Source: Trebonia sp. (GTDB lineage Bacteria; Actinomycetota; Actinomycetes; Streptosporangiales; Streptosporangiaceae). Taken from it: a DNA stretch of 21,348 nucleotides. The translations under genes were made by a program, and so were the position numbers. The notes under the pieces were generated by a model, which was not told the DNA's origin, made no database searches, and saw only the letters and a program-made list of their open reading frames with translations. The stretch spans positions 1 to 21,348 of the forward strand of contig JASHXJ010000131.1 in assembly GCA_030043595.1 (NCBI GenBank). Reading direction: 5' to 3'. This document shows, piece by piece, positions 5,964-13,502 of this stretch (the stretch's first letter is position 1; each line of letters starts with the position of its first letter).

Positions 5964-8105
5964 ATGAACGTCAGCGCCCGTGCGGAGCTGCCCGGAATCG
6001 GGTCGCCGGCCGTGCCTGTAGCGGGGGAACTCGCTACCGGGGACGCCGCCGGCCTGCTCCTCGCGCGGTTGACCGTGCTGCCCGCGCTGCTGGTTCTGCC
6101 GTTCTTGCTGACTAGCTTCCCGCTGCTGCTGCTCGGCTGGTTCAGGCCCGTGCCGGTGCTCGCGGCGTGGCTGCTCCTCGCCGCGGTGATCGTGCCGATG
6201 GGGTGGCGGCGGGTGTCCTCGGTGACCGGAGCGGCCGACACTGGCCTGGCCAGCGCCGGCCGCGAGACCCGCACGCCCGCGTGGGCGGTTGGCGCGCTGG
6301 CGGCGGTGGCGATCGCGTTCGGGATCGACCAGGCGATCTATCATTCCCAGTTCATCATCGTGATGCTGGACCCGGCGTCGTACATGCAGTTCGCGGCCTG
6401 GATCTCAGGGCACGGGTCGCTGCCGATCTCGCAGGACGCCGCCGCGTTCGGCGGGGCGCACGGGATCTACTTCGGCAGCGCCGCGTTCTACCAGGTAGGT
6501 GGCTCTATAGTGCCGCAGTTCATGGCCGGGCTGCCGATGGTGCTGTCGGTTGGCTTCTGGGCCGGCGGGGCCCGGGTCGCGTTGTTCATGGGACCCCTCC
6601 TGGGGGCCGCCGCCGTGCTCACGTTCGGCGGTCTAGCCGCCAGGCTCGTGGGACCGCGGTGGGCGCCAGTGGCGGCACTGGCGCTGGGGATCTCATTGCC
6701 CGAGCAATTCACCAGCCGCTCCACCTACAGCGAGCCGCTGGCGCAGATCCTCTTCCTCGGCGGCCTGGCCCTGTGGATTGACGCGCAGCGCGCCGACCGC
6801 GGGCCCGCCGACGCTGGCCCGTGGCGAACCAGCTGGCGCAGTGCCACGCGCGTGCTCGCGGCGCTGACTGGGCTGCTGCTGGGTATCACGCTGCTGGTGC
6901 GCCTGGACGGACCAAGCGACATACTGCTCGTCATCCCGATTTGCGGCATGCTGCTGGTCAAGCGGAGCCGACGGGCAGCGCCGCTGCTCGGCGGCTTGGT
7001 CGTAGGACTCGGATATGGCGCGGTCGACGGGCTGGTGCTGTCCCGGCCGTACTTGCACACCAACATCTCGTCCGTCAGGCCGATGGTGGCGGCCTTCGCC
7101 TTCGTGACCGTGCTGACCGCGCTGGCCGTGATGTTGCTGCTGCTGCGGGGGCGCGGGCTGCCGCGCCTGCACCCGCGCCTCGCCGACGCGGCGGCGGTTC
7201 TCCCGTTCGTGGTGATCGCCGCCTTCGCGATCCGTCCCTACGTGCAGAAGGACTGGGCCAAGCTGCAGTACGCTCCGCTCAGCCTGCACTGGGTGTACTG
7301 GTACATCGGCGGGCCGGTCATCGTCCTCGCCACGATCGCGGCCGCGATCCTCGCCCGCCGCTGCCTGCGCGGGCAGGCGCCGGTCTGGGTGCTGCCGCTG
7401 CTGGTGTTCGGGTGGACGATCATCGAGTTCCTGTACCGGCCGGCGATCACGCCGCACCAGCCGTGGGCGAGCCGCCGGCTGGTACCCGCCGTACTGCCCG
7501 GCCTCATCCTGCTCGCAGCGTGGCTCGCCGCCTGGCTTACCCGGAAAGTGCGCGCCATGCGCTTCGAGGGCCTGTCACCGCTCGTCGAGCGGATCCCGGA
7601 AGCGGGCGTGATCGCGTGCTGCGCTGCCGCCCTTGTCCTCCCGGCCACGATGACGAACTTCGGCCTGAGCGTCCAGAACAGCAGCTCGCAGGGATTGCGG
7701 CTGATCGCCGACGGGCTCGCGGTCAAGCGGACCTACGTCGGCGAGGTCCGCGCGGTCAATAGCCTGTGCGCCGCCATTCCGCCCCATTCGTCGGTGCTGA
7801 TCGCCGATAAGACGATGATGCTGCAGTTCGGCGAGGTCATCAGGGGGATGTGCGGGGTGCCGACGGCTGCCCTGATCGCTGCGACACCCGCAACCGCGAC
7901 CGCCGACGTGCGCGACATCGAACGAGCCGGATGGCATCCCGTCCTGCTAGCTGCCAATCGCAACGAGTTCGTCCCATTCGGTAATGGAACAGTGGAGAGG
8001 GTCATGAGACTGAACACGACTATCGATATGAGATCGGTGTTGCGCTGGCCGAATAACACCGATCCAATGCGCTTCACGGTGTTCCGGTGGGAGCCGGCCC
8101 AGTGA
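5964..8105 (+). CDS. Large polytopic membrane protein, GT-C (PMT/ArnT)-like
   Basis: A 713-residue protein with roughly a dozen membrane segments and a soluble C-terminal part of about 150 residues. An extracytoplasmic first loop reads LDPASYMQFAAWISGHGSLP (135-154), with further features in VPQFMAGLP (183-191) and SRSTYSEPLAQ (251-261). An early acidic D-P loop after TM segments and a later S/T-x-x-SEP motif fit GT-C transferases that use polyprenyl-phosphate sugars, but no characterised family can be named. The ATG at 5964 is chosen over upstream in-frame starts because GGAG lies 7 nt before it. It overlaps the following GT2 by 4 bp (GTGA), so both are probably translated together: the GT2 would make the lipid-linked sugar and this protein would use or flip it. 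Function is inferred from layout and context. Confidence 0.65.
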   Translation: MNVSARAELPGIGSPAVPVAGELATGDAAGLLLARLTVLPALLVLPFLLTSFPLLLLGWFRPVPVLAAWLLLAAVIVPMGWRRVSSVTGAADTGLASAGRETRTPAWAVGALAAVAIAFGIDQAIYHSQFIIVMLDPASYMQFAAWISGHGSLPISQDAAAFGGAHGIYFGSAAFYQVGGSIVPQFMAGLPMVLSVGFWAGGARVALFMGPLLGAAAVLTFGGLAARLVGPRWAPVAALALGISLPEQFTSRSTYSEPLAQILFLGGLALWIDAQRADRGPADAGPWRTSWRSATRVLAALTGLLLGITLLVRLDGPSDILLVIPICGMLLVKRSRRAAPLLGGLVVGLGYGAVDGLVLSRPYLHTNISSVRPMVAAFAFVTVLTALAVMLLLLRGRGLPRLHPRLADAAAVLPFVVIAAFAIRPYVQKDWAKLQYAPLSLHWVYWYIGGPVIVLATIAAAILARRCLRGQAPVWVLPLLVFGWTIIEFLYRPAITPHQPWASRRLVPAVLPGLILLAAWLAAWLTRKVRAMRFEGLSPLVERIPEAGVIACCAAALVLPATMTNFGLSVQNSSSQGLRLIADGLAVKRTYVGEVRAVNSLCAAIPPHSSVLIADKTMMLQFGEVIRGMCGVPTAALIAATPATATADVRDIERAGWHPVLLAANRNEFVPFGNGTVERVMRLNTTIDMRSVLRWPNNTDPMRFTVFRWEPAQ

Positions 8106-9046
8106 ACGCCGGACTGGACACAACGCGGTCGGCCAATGCCACCCCGGCGCCGGACGACGCGCCCTACGTTTCGGTCATCCTGCCCTGCTACAACGAGCAG
8201 GGCCACGTGATCGAAGAGGTCGAGCGGATCTGCGCGGCGATGGACTCAAGCGGTTACGAGTACGAGTTGCTCGCCATCGACGACGCCTCCACCGACGACA
8301 CGCTGGCACGACTGTACGAGGCGGCGCCCCGGTTCCCGCGGATGGAGATCGTGCACTTCCACCGCAACGGCGGGTCCGGCGTGGTGCGGCGCGTCGGCAG
8401 CGAGCGGGCACGGGGCAAGATCGTCGTGTGGACCGACGCCGACATGACCTACCCCAACGAGCGGATACCTGAGTTGGTCATGCTGCTGGAAAAGGACCAG
8501 ACCATCGATCAGGTGGTCGGCGCCAGGACGAGCGAGCAGGGCACCTACAAGATGCTCCGCGTGCCTGCGAAGTGGTTCATCCGCAAGCTTGCCGAACGGC
8601 TCACCGGGGCGAAGATCCCGGACCTCAACTCCGGCATGCGAGCGTTCCGGCGCGACGTTTCCCTGCCGTACTTGCGGCTGCTCCCGCCCGGGTTCTCCTG
8701 CGTCACAACGATCACTGTCGCGTTCCTGGCCAACCACCATGAAGTGCACTACGTGCCGATCGAGTACTCCAAGCGGGCGGGGCGGTCGAAGTTCAAGTTC
8801 GTCACTGACGCCTACCGCTACATCCTGCAGGTGCTACGGATGACGATGTACTTCAACCCGCTGAAGGTGCTCATGCCGGTCGCGCTGTTCCTGCTCGGGC
8901 TGGGCGTCGTGAAGGGAATCTTCGACGTGGCGGTGCACCCGTTCAAGATCGCGGACGACACGGTGCTGATCTTCGTGACCGGGCTCGTCATCGGGTCGAT
9001 GGCGCTGCTCGCCGACCTGATCGTCCGGTCTAGATCGGCGAGCTAG
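8102..9046 (+). CDS. GT2 family glycosyltransferase, polyprenyl-phosphate sugar synthase (DPM1)-like
   Basis: A 314-residue protein. The GT-A fold shows VSVILPCYNEQGHV (23-36), AIDDASTDDT (58-67), the metal-binding TDAD (111-114), GARTSEQG (140-147), PDLNSGMRAF (173-182) and RAGRSKF (225-231). These match dolichyl/polyprenyl-phosphate hexose synthases, which load a sugar from a nucleotide donor onto undecaprenyl or decaprenyl phosphate at the inner membrane face. Two C-terminal membrane segments (about 254-275 and 287-308) anchor it. GTG 8102 overlaps the previous stop as GTGA and has GGTGGGAG about 8 nt upstream; an in-frame GTG at 8087 is a weaker option. Its stop shares CTAG with the convergent GT4 stop. 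The sugar is not readable from sequence. Confidence 0.88.
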   Translation: MNAGLDTTRSANATPAPDDAPYVSVILPCYNEQGHVIEEVERICAAMDSSGYEYELLAIDDASTDDTLARLYEAAPRFPRMEIVHFHRNGGSGVVRRVGSERARGKIVVWTDADMTYPNERIPELVMLLEKDQTIDQVVGARTSEQGTYKMLRVPAKWFIRKLAERLTGAKIPDLNSGMRAFRRDVSLPYLRLLPPGFSCVTTITVAFLANHHEVHYVPIEYSKRAGRSKFKFVTDAYRYILQVLRMTMYFNPLKVLMPVALFLLGLGVVKGIFDVAVHPFKIADDTVLIFVTGLVIGSMALLADLIVRSRSAS

Positions 9047-10212
9047 GCGCTGACGTCCGCGCCTTCAGGAGCCGGCGCCGCTGTGCCCTGCTCGCGAACC
9101 TCGGCAAGGCGCTCGACCAGTGGTGCGACGACCTGGTCCGGGGTGAACCGCCGCCGGGCGAGTTCGCGGGCCTTGCGGCGCGCCTCGTCACGGGCGGTGC
9201 CGTCGGCTGCCAGCCGCAGCAGCGCGGCAGCCAGCGCGTCGGCGTCGCCCGGGGGCACCAGGATGGCGGCCTCGCCAAGCACCCGCCGCTGTGGCGCGGT
9301 ATCCGATGTCACGATCGCGCAGCCTGCGGCGGCCCCCTGGAACACCTTGTTCGGCACTACCCGCTGGGCCTTCTCGCTGGTGCCGAAGATGCCAAGGCAG
9401 ACGTCGTAACTCGCTACCAGCGCGGGCAGTTCGCTGGCGGGTACCCAGTCCAGCCAGCGGACCGCGTCGTTGGCCGCGGCCGCGTCCCGGGTCCGCCCCT
9501 CGTCCTGGCCGCGCCCGATCATGGTGATCTCGACTGGCGCCCCGGCGATACGGCCGAGCGCGGCGCCGATGACCGGCGCCCCCTGAAGCGGAGTGTAGAG
9601 GCCGTAGAAAACCACCCGCAGCGGCCCGCGGGCGGCACCGTCCGCGGGCGTGCCGGCCCGCACTCCGGCGTCGCCAGCCTGATGCCAGGCCGTCGGTGCC
9701 CCGACCGCGACGACCACGGCACGAGACTGGTGCCTTTCTGGCAGGGCGAGCAGGTGCTCCGCGGTGTCCACCACGATGATGTCCGCCGCACGCAGCGCGG
9801 CCGCGTCGATCATCCGGAGCAGCACTTGGCGGATCCCGCCGTCCAGCCGACGGTCCCGGCCCGTGTCGCTAGCCCCGACGAGATGGTCGAGTATCACGGG
9901 GACCCGTCCGCGCCGGAACAGCAGTCGCGCGAGGTGAACGTCGAAGTGACCGAGGTACCCCACCACGACCACGTCGGGGCGGGGCATCCGCCGGGCCATC
10001 CGGGTCAGCGCGGCCCAGCGGCGGGCGAGCCGGAGCGGGAGCGCGGCCGCCCGCCACGGGCGGGCCAGCATGTCGACCCGCGCTGCTGTGTCAAGGCCGA
10101 GCGGAACGTTGCACTCCGCGACATCGAACCCGCGGGCCGCCAGACCCTCCGCGATCGTCGCGATTCTCGGGTGCATCGCGGTGTCATAGGTGCCGAAAAC
10201 AGTGATGCGCAT
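9043..10212 (-). CDS. GT4-like glycosyltransferase (GT-B fold)
   Basis: A 389-residue soluble GT-B protein. The N-terminal acceptor domain starts MRITVFGTYD, with HPRI at 14-17. The linker and donor domain starts near LRVVFYGLYTPLQG (198-211). The donor-binding block GTSEKAQRVVPNKVFQGAAA (277-296) has the Glu and Lys positions usual for GT4 enzymes, followed by GCAIVTSDTAPQRRVL and EAAILVPPGD. It is the last gene of the rmlA-B-D unit, 57 bp after rmlD, so transfer of rhamnose or of a neighbouring residue in a surface polymer is plausible; this rests on context only. The start at 10212 has AAGG about 10 nt upstream. The C-terminus is Ala/Pro-rich. Confidence 0.85.
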   Translation of the reverse strand: MRITVFGTYDTAMHPRIATIAEGLAARGFDVAECNVPLGLDTAARVDMLARPWRAAALPLRLARRWAALTRMARRMPRPDVVVVGYLGHFDVHLARLLFRRGRVPVILDHLVGASDTGRDRRLDGGIRQVLLRMIDAAALRAADIIVVDTAEHLLALPERHQSRAVVVAVGAPTAWHQAGDAGVRAGTPADGAARGPLRVVFYGLYTPLQGAPVIGAALGRIAGAPVEITMIGRGQDEGRTRDAAAANDAVRWLDWVPASELPALVASYDVCLGIFGTSEKAQRVVPNKVFQGAAAGCAIVTSDTAPQRRVLGEAAILVPPGDADALAAALLRLAADGTARDEARRKARELARRRFTPDQVVAPLVERLAEVREQGTAAPAPEGADVSA

Positions 10213-10269
10213 GATGTCCGTACCTTAGCCTTCCGGCAGAGGGCAATCGGGTATTTCCGGCCGACAAAC

Positions 10270-11154
10270 TCAGATAACTGAGGGCGCGTCGTCGGGCCCG
10301 GCGAGCATTGACGGGAAGGCGCGGGCCAGCCTGTCGCGCCAGTGGCCGATCGGCGCCAGGCCAGCCGCCGTCCATGCGGCGTGGCCGAGCACGCTGTAGG
10401 CCGGCCGTGGCGCGGGGCGCCGGTAGGCGGCGGTACTGGTGGGAGTCACCAGGGACCGTTCGGCAGAAAAAAGCCCGACCACCTCCCTAGCGAGCCCGTA
10501 CCACGAGGTCTGGCCGGAGCTTGTCGCGTGGTAGATCCCAGCGGGCGCGCCAGCGGTGACCAGCGCCCGGATCTGGCGCGCCACATCCGCGGTCCAGGTC
10601 GGCTGGCCGTGCTGGTCATCGACGACGGTCAGCGCGGTGCCGGCGCGGGCCCGGGTGAGCACGGTGCGCACGAAGCTGTTCCCGTGCGCGCCGTACAGCC
10701 ACGCGGTGCGCACGATGTAGCTTCCGCTGGGGTGGATGGCCAGCGCGGCATGCTCGCCCGCGAGCTTCGTGCGGCCGTACGCGGTGCGTGGCGACGGGGG
10801 ATGGTTCTCGGGATAGGGCGACGTCGCGGTTCCGTCGAAGACGTAGTCCGTGGACACCTGGACCAGGATGGCACCAGCGTCACGGCAGGCGGCAGCCAGG
10901 CCCCCGACGGCGCGCCCGTTGACGGCGAGTGCGGCGTCCTCGCGTGCCTCGGCGTCGTCAACCGCCGTCCAGGCGGCGCAGTTGACCACCACATCCGGCT
11001 GGTGCCCGGCCACGGCGGTCGCGGCGGCCTGGGCGTCGGTGATGTCCAGGTCGCCGCGGGACAAGCCGGTGACCTGCTCTCCGCCAGCGGCCAGCAGCGC
11101 GGTCAGGTCGCGGCCGAGCATCCCGGCGGCGCCCGTGACCAGCCAGCGGGTCAT
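10270..11154 (-). CDS. rmlD: dTDP-4-dehydrorhamnose reductase (RmlD)
   Basis: A 294-residue short-chain reductase that reduces dTDP-4-keto-L-rhamnose with NAD(P)H, the last step of dTDP-L-rhamnose synthesis. It shows VTGAAGMLG (6-14) for the cofactor, VNCAAWTAVDDAE (57-69), VSTDYVFDG (100-108) and the catalytic YGRTK (Tyr126, Lys130). The frame is open to 11199, but ATG 11154 is preferred. It overlaps the rmlB stop as ATGA, and the family starts immediately at the GxxGxxG strand. No ribosome site is visible, so it probably depends on rmlB translation. The last residues include DDAPSVI, a short acidic end. Confidence 0.94.
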   Translation of the reverse strand: MTRWLVTGAAGMLGRDLTALLAAGGEQVTGLSRGDLDITDAQAAATAVAGHQPDVVVNCAAWTAVDDAEAREDAALAVNGRAVGGLAAACRDAGAILVQVSTDYVFDGTATSPYPENHPPSPRTAYGRTKLAGEHAALAIHPSGSYIVRTAWLYGAHGNSFVRTVLTRARAGTALTVVDDQHGQPTWTADVARQIRALVTAGAPAGIYHATSSGQTSWYGLAREVVGLFSAERSLVTPTSTAAYRRPAPRPAYSVLGHAAWTAAGLAPIGHWRDRLARAFPSMLAGPDDAPSVI

Positions 11155-12146
11155 CGGGACGGGCGCGCCGGCGGCGCGGGGCGGTCGAGGGGCTCCCACC
11201 AGCCGCGGTTAGCGGCGTACCACTCGATGGTGTCCTTCAGCCCCTCGGGGAACTGAACTCGCGGCGCGAAGCCCATCGACCGCAGCAGGGAATCGTCCAG
11301 GCTGTAGCGCCGGTCGTGTCCCTTGCGGTCCGCGACGGGCACCACCATGTCCCAGGACGCGCCGCAAACGTCGAGAATCGCTGCCGTGAGCTCCCGGTTG
11401 GACAGCTCGGTATCGCCGCTGACGTGATACACCCGGCCCGGTTCGCCGCGCTCGAGGACGAGCTGGACGCCATGGCAGTGGTCGTCGACGTGGATCCAGC
11501 CGCGGACGTTCTCCCCGTCGCCGTACAGCGGAACCGGCTTGCCGTCCAGCAGGTTCGTCGCGAACAGCGGGATGACCTTTTCCGGGTACTGGCGGGGGCC
11601 GTAGTTGTTGCAGCACCGCGTGACGCTGATGTCGAGCCCGTGTGTCCGGGCGTAGGCCAGCGCGATCAGGTCGCCGCCGGCCTTGGCCGCCGCGTAGGGC
11701 GAGTTCGGGTCCAGCGGCGAGTTCTCGGTCCACGCCCCTGTGGCTATCGACCCGTACACCTCGTCGGTGGACACGTGCACGATTTTCCGTACGCCAGCCG
11801 TCCGGCACGCGTCGAGCAGTACCTGCACGCCGGTCACGTTGGACGTGACGAACGGCGCCGCGCCGGTGATGGACCGGTCGACGTGTGTCTCGGCGGCGAA
11901 GTTCAGCACGGCGTCGTGGCCGGGCAGCAGCCCGCGCAGCAGTTCCCCGTCACAGATGTCACCGCGCACGAAGGTGTACCGGGGACTGTCCCGCACCGAG
12001 TCGAGGTTGGCCAGGTTCCCCGCGTAGGTGAGCTTGTCGAGCACGGTGACGTCCGCGTCCTCGAAGCCGGGGTAGCCGCCGGCCAGCAGGGTGCGGACAT
12101 AGTGGGAGCCGATGAATCCGGCGCCGCCAGTGACGAGGATTCTCAT
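11151..12146 (-). CDS. rmlB: dTDP-glucose 4,6-dehydratase (RmlB)
   Basis: A 331-residue extended SDR that converts dTDP-glucose to dTDP-4-keto-6-deoxyglucose using bound NAD+. It carries GGAGFIGSHYV (7-17), the substrate region DKLTYAGNLANL (37-48), AAETHVDRS (84-92), the catalytic triplet Thr127-Asp128-Glu129 in STDEVYG, Tyr151 and Lys155 in SPYAAAKAGGD, and RCCNNYGPRQYPEKVIPLF. All key residues are present and the length is normal. It overlaps rmlA upstream and rmlD downstream, each by ATGA, so three steps of the pathway are coupled. A Pro/Arg-rich tail of about 10 residues (RPAPPARPSR) ends the protein. Confidence 0.96.
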   Translation of the reverse strand: MRILVTGGAGFIGSHYVRTLLAGGYPGFEDADVTVLDKLTYAGNLANLDSVRDSPRYTFVRGDICDGELLRGLLPGHDAVLNFAAETHVDRSITGAAPFVTSNVTGVQVLLDACRTAGVRKIVHVSTDEVYGSIATGAWTENSPLDPNSPYAAAKAGGDLIALAYARTHGLDISVTRCCNNYGPRQYPEKVIPLFATNLLDGKPVPLYGDGENVRGWIHVDDHCHGVQLVLERGEPGRVYHVSGDTELSNRELTAAILDVCGASWDMVVPVADRKGHDRRYSLDDSLLRSMGFAPRVQFPEGLKDTIEWYAANRGWWEPLDRPAPPARPSR

Positions 12147-13210
12147 GAGCCGATCTGCACCTTGCTGTGGTCGCCGAGTATCAGCCGGTGCGCCCGCGGT
12201 ACGCGCGGCGCGGGCGTGACCTCGGCGTCGTGCCCGATCAGGGAAGCCTCGATCCGCCGCACGCCCCGGATGGAGGCCCCGCGGAGCACGATGGAGTACT
12301 CGATCTCGCTGTCGTCGATCGCGCAGTCTTCGGCGATGGCGGTGAACGGCCCGATGTACGAGCCGGTGACCTTGGCACCCGGCCCGATGATCGCGGGCCC
12401 CACGATGCGCGACGAGGCGACGTGCGCTCCCCTTTCGACGGTGACCCGCCCGATGATCTCGCAGTCGGGCTCCACCACGCCGTCGAGTCGCGGCTCGCTG
12501 GTCTCGAGCACCAGCCGGTTGACCTCGAGCATGTCGGCGACGTTGCCGGTGTCCTTCCAGTATCCGGTGACGATCGTCGAGTTGACGGTCCGTCCGTTAT
12601 CGAGCAGCCACTGAATCGCCTCGGTGATCTCCAGCTCCCCCCGCCATGAAGGCTGCAGCGCGGCCACCGCCTCGTGTACGGCGGAGGTGAACATGTAGAC
12701 ACCGACGAGCGCGAGGTCGCTCTTCGGCTGCCGGGGCTTCTCTTCAAGCCCGCGTACCCGGCCCAGAGGATCAAGTTCGGCTATTCCGAACGATCCCGGG
12801 TTGCTCACCCGGGTCAGCATGATCTGGGCGTCGGGGCGGGCGACGCTGAACGCCTCGACCAGGCCGGTGATCCCGCCGACGATGAAGTTGTCTCCCAGGT
12901 ACATGACAAAGTCCTCGTCGCCGAGGAACTCCCGCGCCACGAGCACGGCATGCGCGAGGCCGAGCGGTGCCTGCTGCCTGATGTACGTGGTCCGGATCCC
13001 GAACGCCGAGCCATCGCCCACCGCGGCGGTGATCGCCGGCGCGGTGTCGCCGACCACGATGCCCACGTCGGTGACCCCGGCGGCTGCGATCGCCTCGAGC
13101 CCGTAGAACAGGACAGGCTTGTTCGCCACGGGGAGCAGCTGCTTCGCCGACGTGTGCGTGATGGGACGCAGCCGCGTGCCGGATCCGCCGGATAGGACTA
13201 GAGCTTTCAT
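12143..13210 (-). CDS. rmlA: Glucose-1-phosphate thymidylyltransferase, long form (RmlA)
   Basis: A 355-residue nucleotidyltransferase that makes dTDP-glucose from dTTP and glucose-1-phosphate. The core has the signature LSGGSGTRLRP (6-16), SAKQLLPVANKP (21-32) and LGDN with Asp107. After about residue 245 a left-handed beta-helix follows (IIGRVTVERGAHVASSRI, then PAIIGPGAKVTGS), which is absent from the ~290-residue RmlA of enterobacteria. This is the StrD-like long form found in actinomycetes. It heads the rmlA-rmlB-rmlD-GT4 unit. The ATG at 13210 has no clear ribosome site; TACTTT lies 6 nt upstream on the minus strand, so a leaderless transcript is possible but no -35 supports it. Confidence 0.94.
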   Translation of the reverse strand: MKALVLSGGSGTRLRPITHTSAKQLLPVANKPVLFYGLEAIAAAGVTDVGIVVGDTAPAITAAVGDGSAFGIRTTYIRQQAPLGLAHAVLVAREFLGDEDFVMYLGDNFIVGGITGLVEAFSVARPDAQIMLTRVSNPGSFGIAELDPLGRVRGLEEKPRQPKSDLALVGVYMFTSAVHEAVAALQPSWRGELEITEAIQWLLDNGRTVNSTIVTGYWKDTGNVADMLEVNRLVLETSEPRLDGVVEPDCEIIGRVTVERGAHVASSRIVGPAIIGPGAKVTGSYIGPFTAIAEDCAIDDSEIEYSIVLRGASIRGVRRIEASLIGHDAEVTPAPRVPRAHRLILGDHSKVQIGS

Positions 13211-13248
13211 ATCGGAAAAGTAGCAAATACTGCCGGCGACGGTGGCTG

Positions 13249-13425
13249 TTACCCGGCGACAAGCAGGGCGACGGTTGTGCGGTCCTGCTGACAGAGGGCC
13301 TGGGTCCGGTAGCCCGCATCGCGCACGGCAGTCGCCTCGTGCAGCAGGCTTGCATCCCCGGCGCCCAGCGGCGCGTGTCCCTCCCCTGGGCAGCCGTGCG
13401 CATTAGTCGCTAATATCGGTCGGGT
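13249..13425 (-). pseudogene. Possible C-terminal gene remnant between rmlA and ugd
   Basis: In the 292-bp divergent gap the minus strand has a 58-codon open stretch ending in LLHEATAVRDAGYRTQALCQ and then QDRTTVALLVAG before a stop. The amphipathic pattern and G/C-rich third positions look like real coding, but there is no ATG/GTG start or ribosome site and the AT-rich DNA begins at its 5' end. I do not recognise the family. Confidence 0.3.
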
Positions 13426-13433
13426 TTATTGCC
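13410..13433 (+). promoter_or_regulatory. AT-rich shared element, copy 5 (weakest)
   Basis: Reads CTAATA, core TCGGTC, then GGGTTTATTGCC. It needs one extra base to align with the others. It directly precedes the TATACT -10 candidate of the sugar dehydrogenase gene. Confidence 0.25.
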
Positions 13434-13434
13434 T

Positions 13435-13440
13435 TATACT
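13435..13440 (+). promoter_or_regulatory. Candidate -10 box for the UDP-sugar dehydrogenase gene
   Basis: TATACT is a good -10 match about 63 nt before the ATG at 13503. No standard -35 lies 16-18 nt upstream; the shared AT-rich element occupies that place. Confidence 0.4.
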
Positions 13441-13502
13441 CGCCTTCTCTCCTCTCTGCGCGACGCGCGGAACCACCGGCGAAAGGAAACTGAGGGCTCA
13501 CG

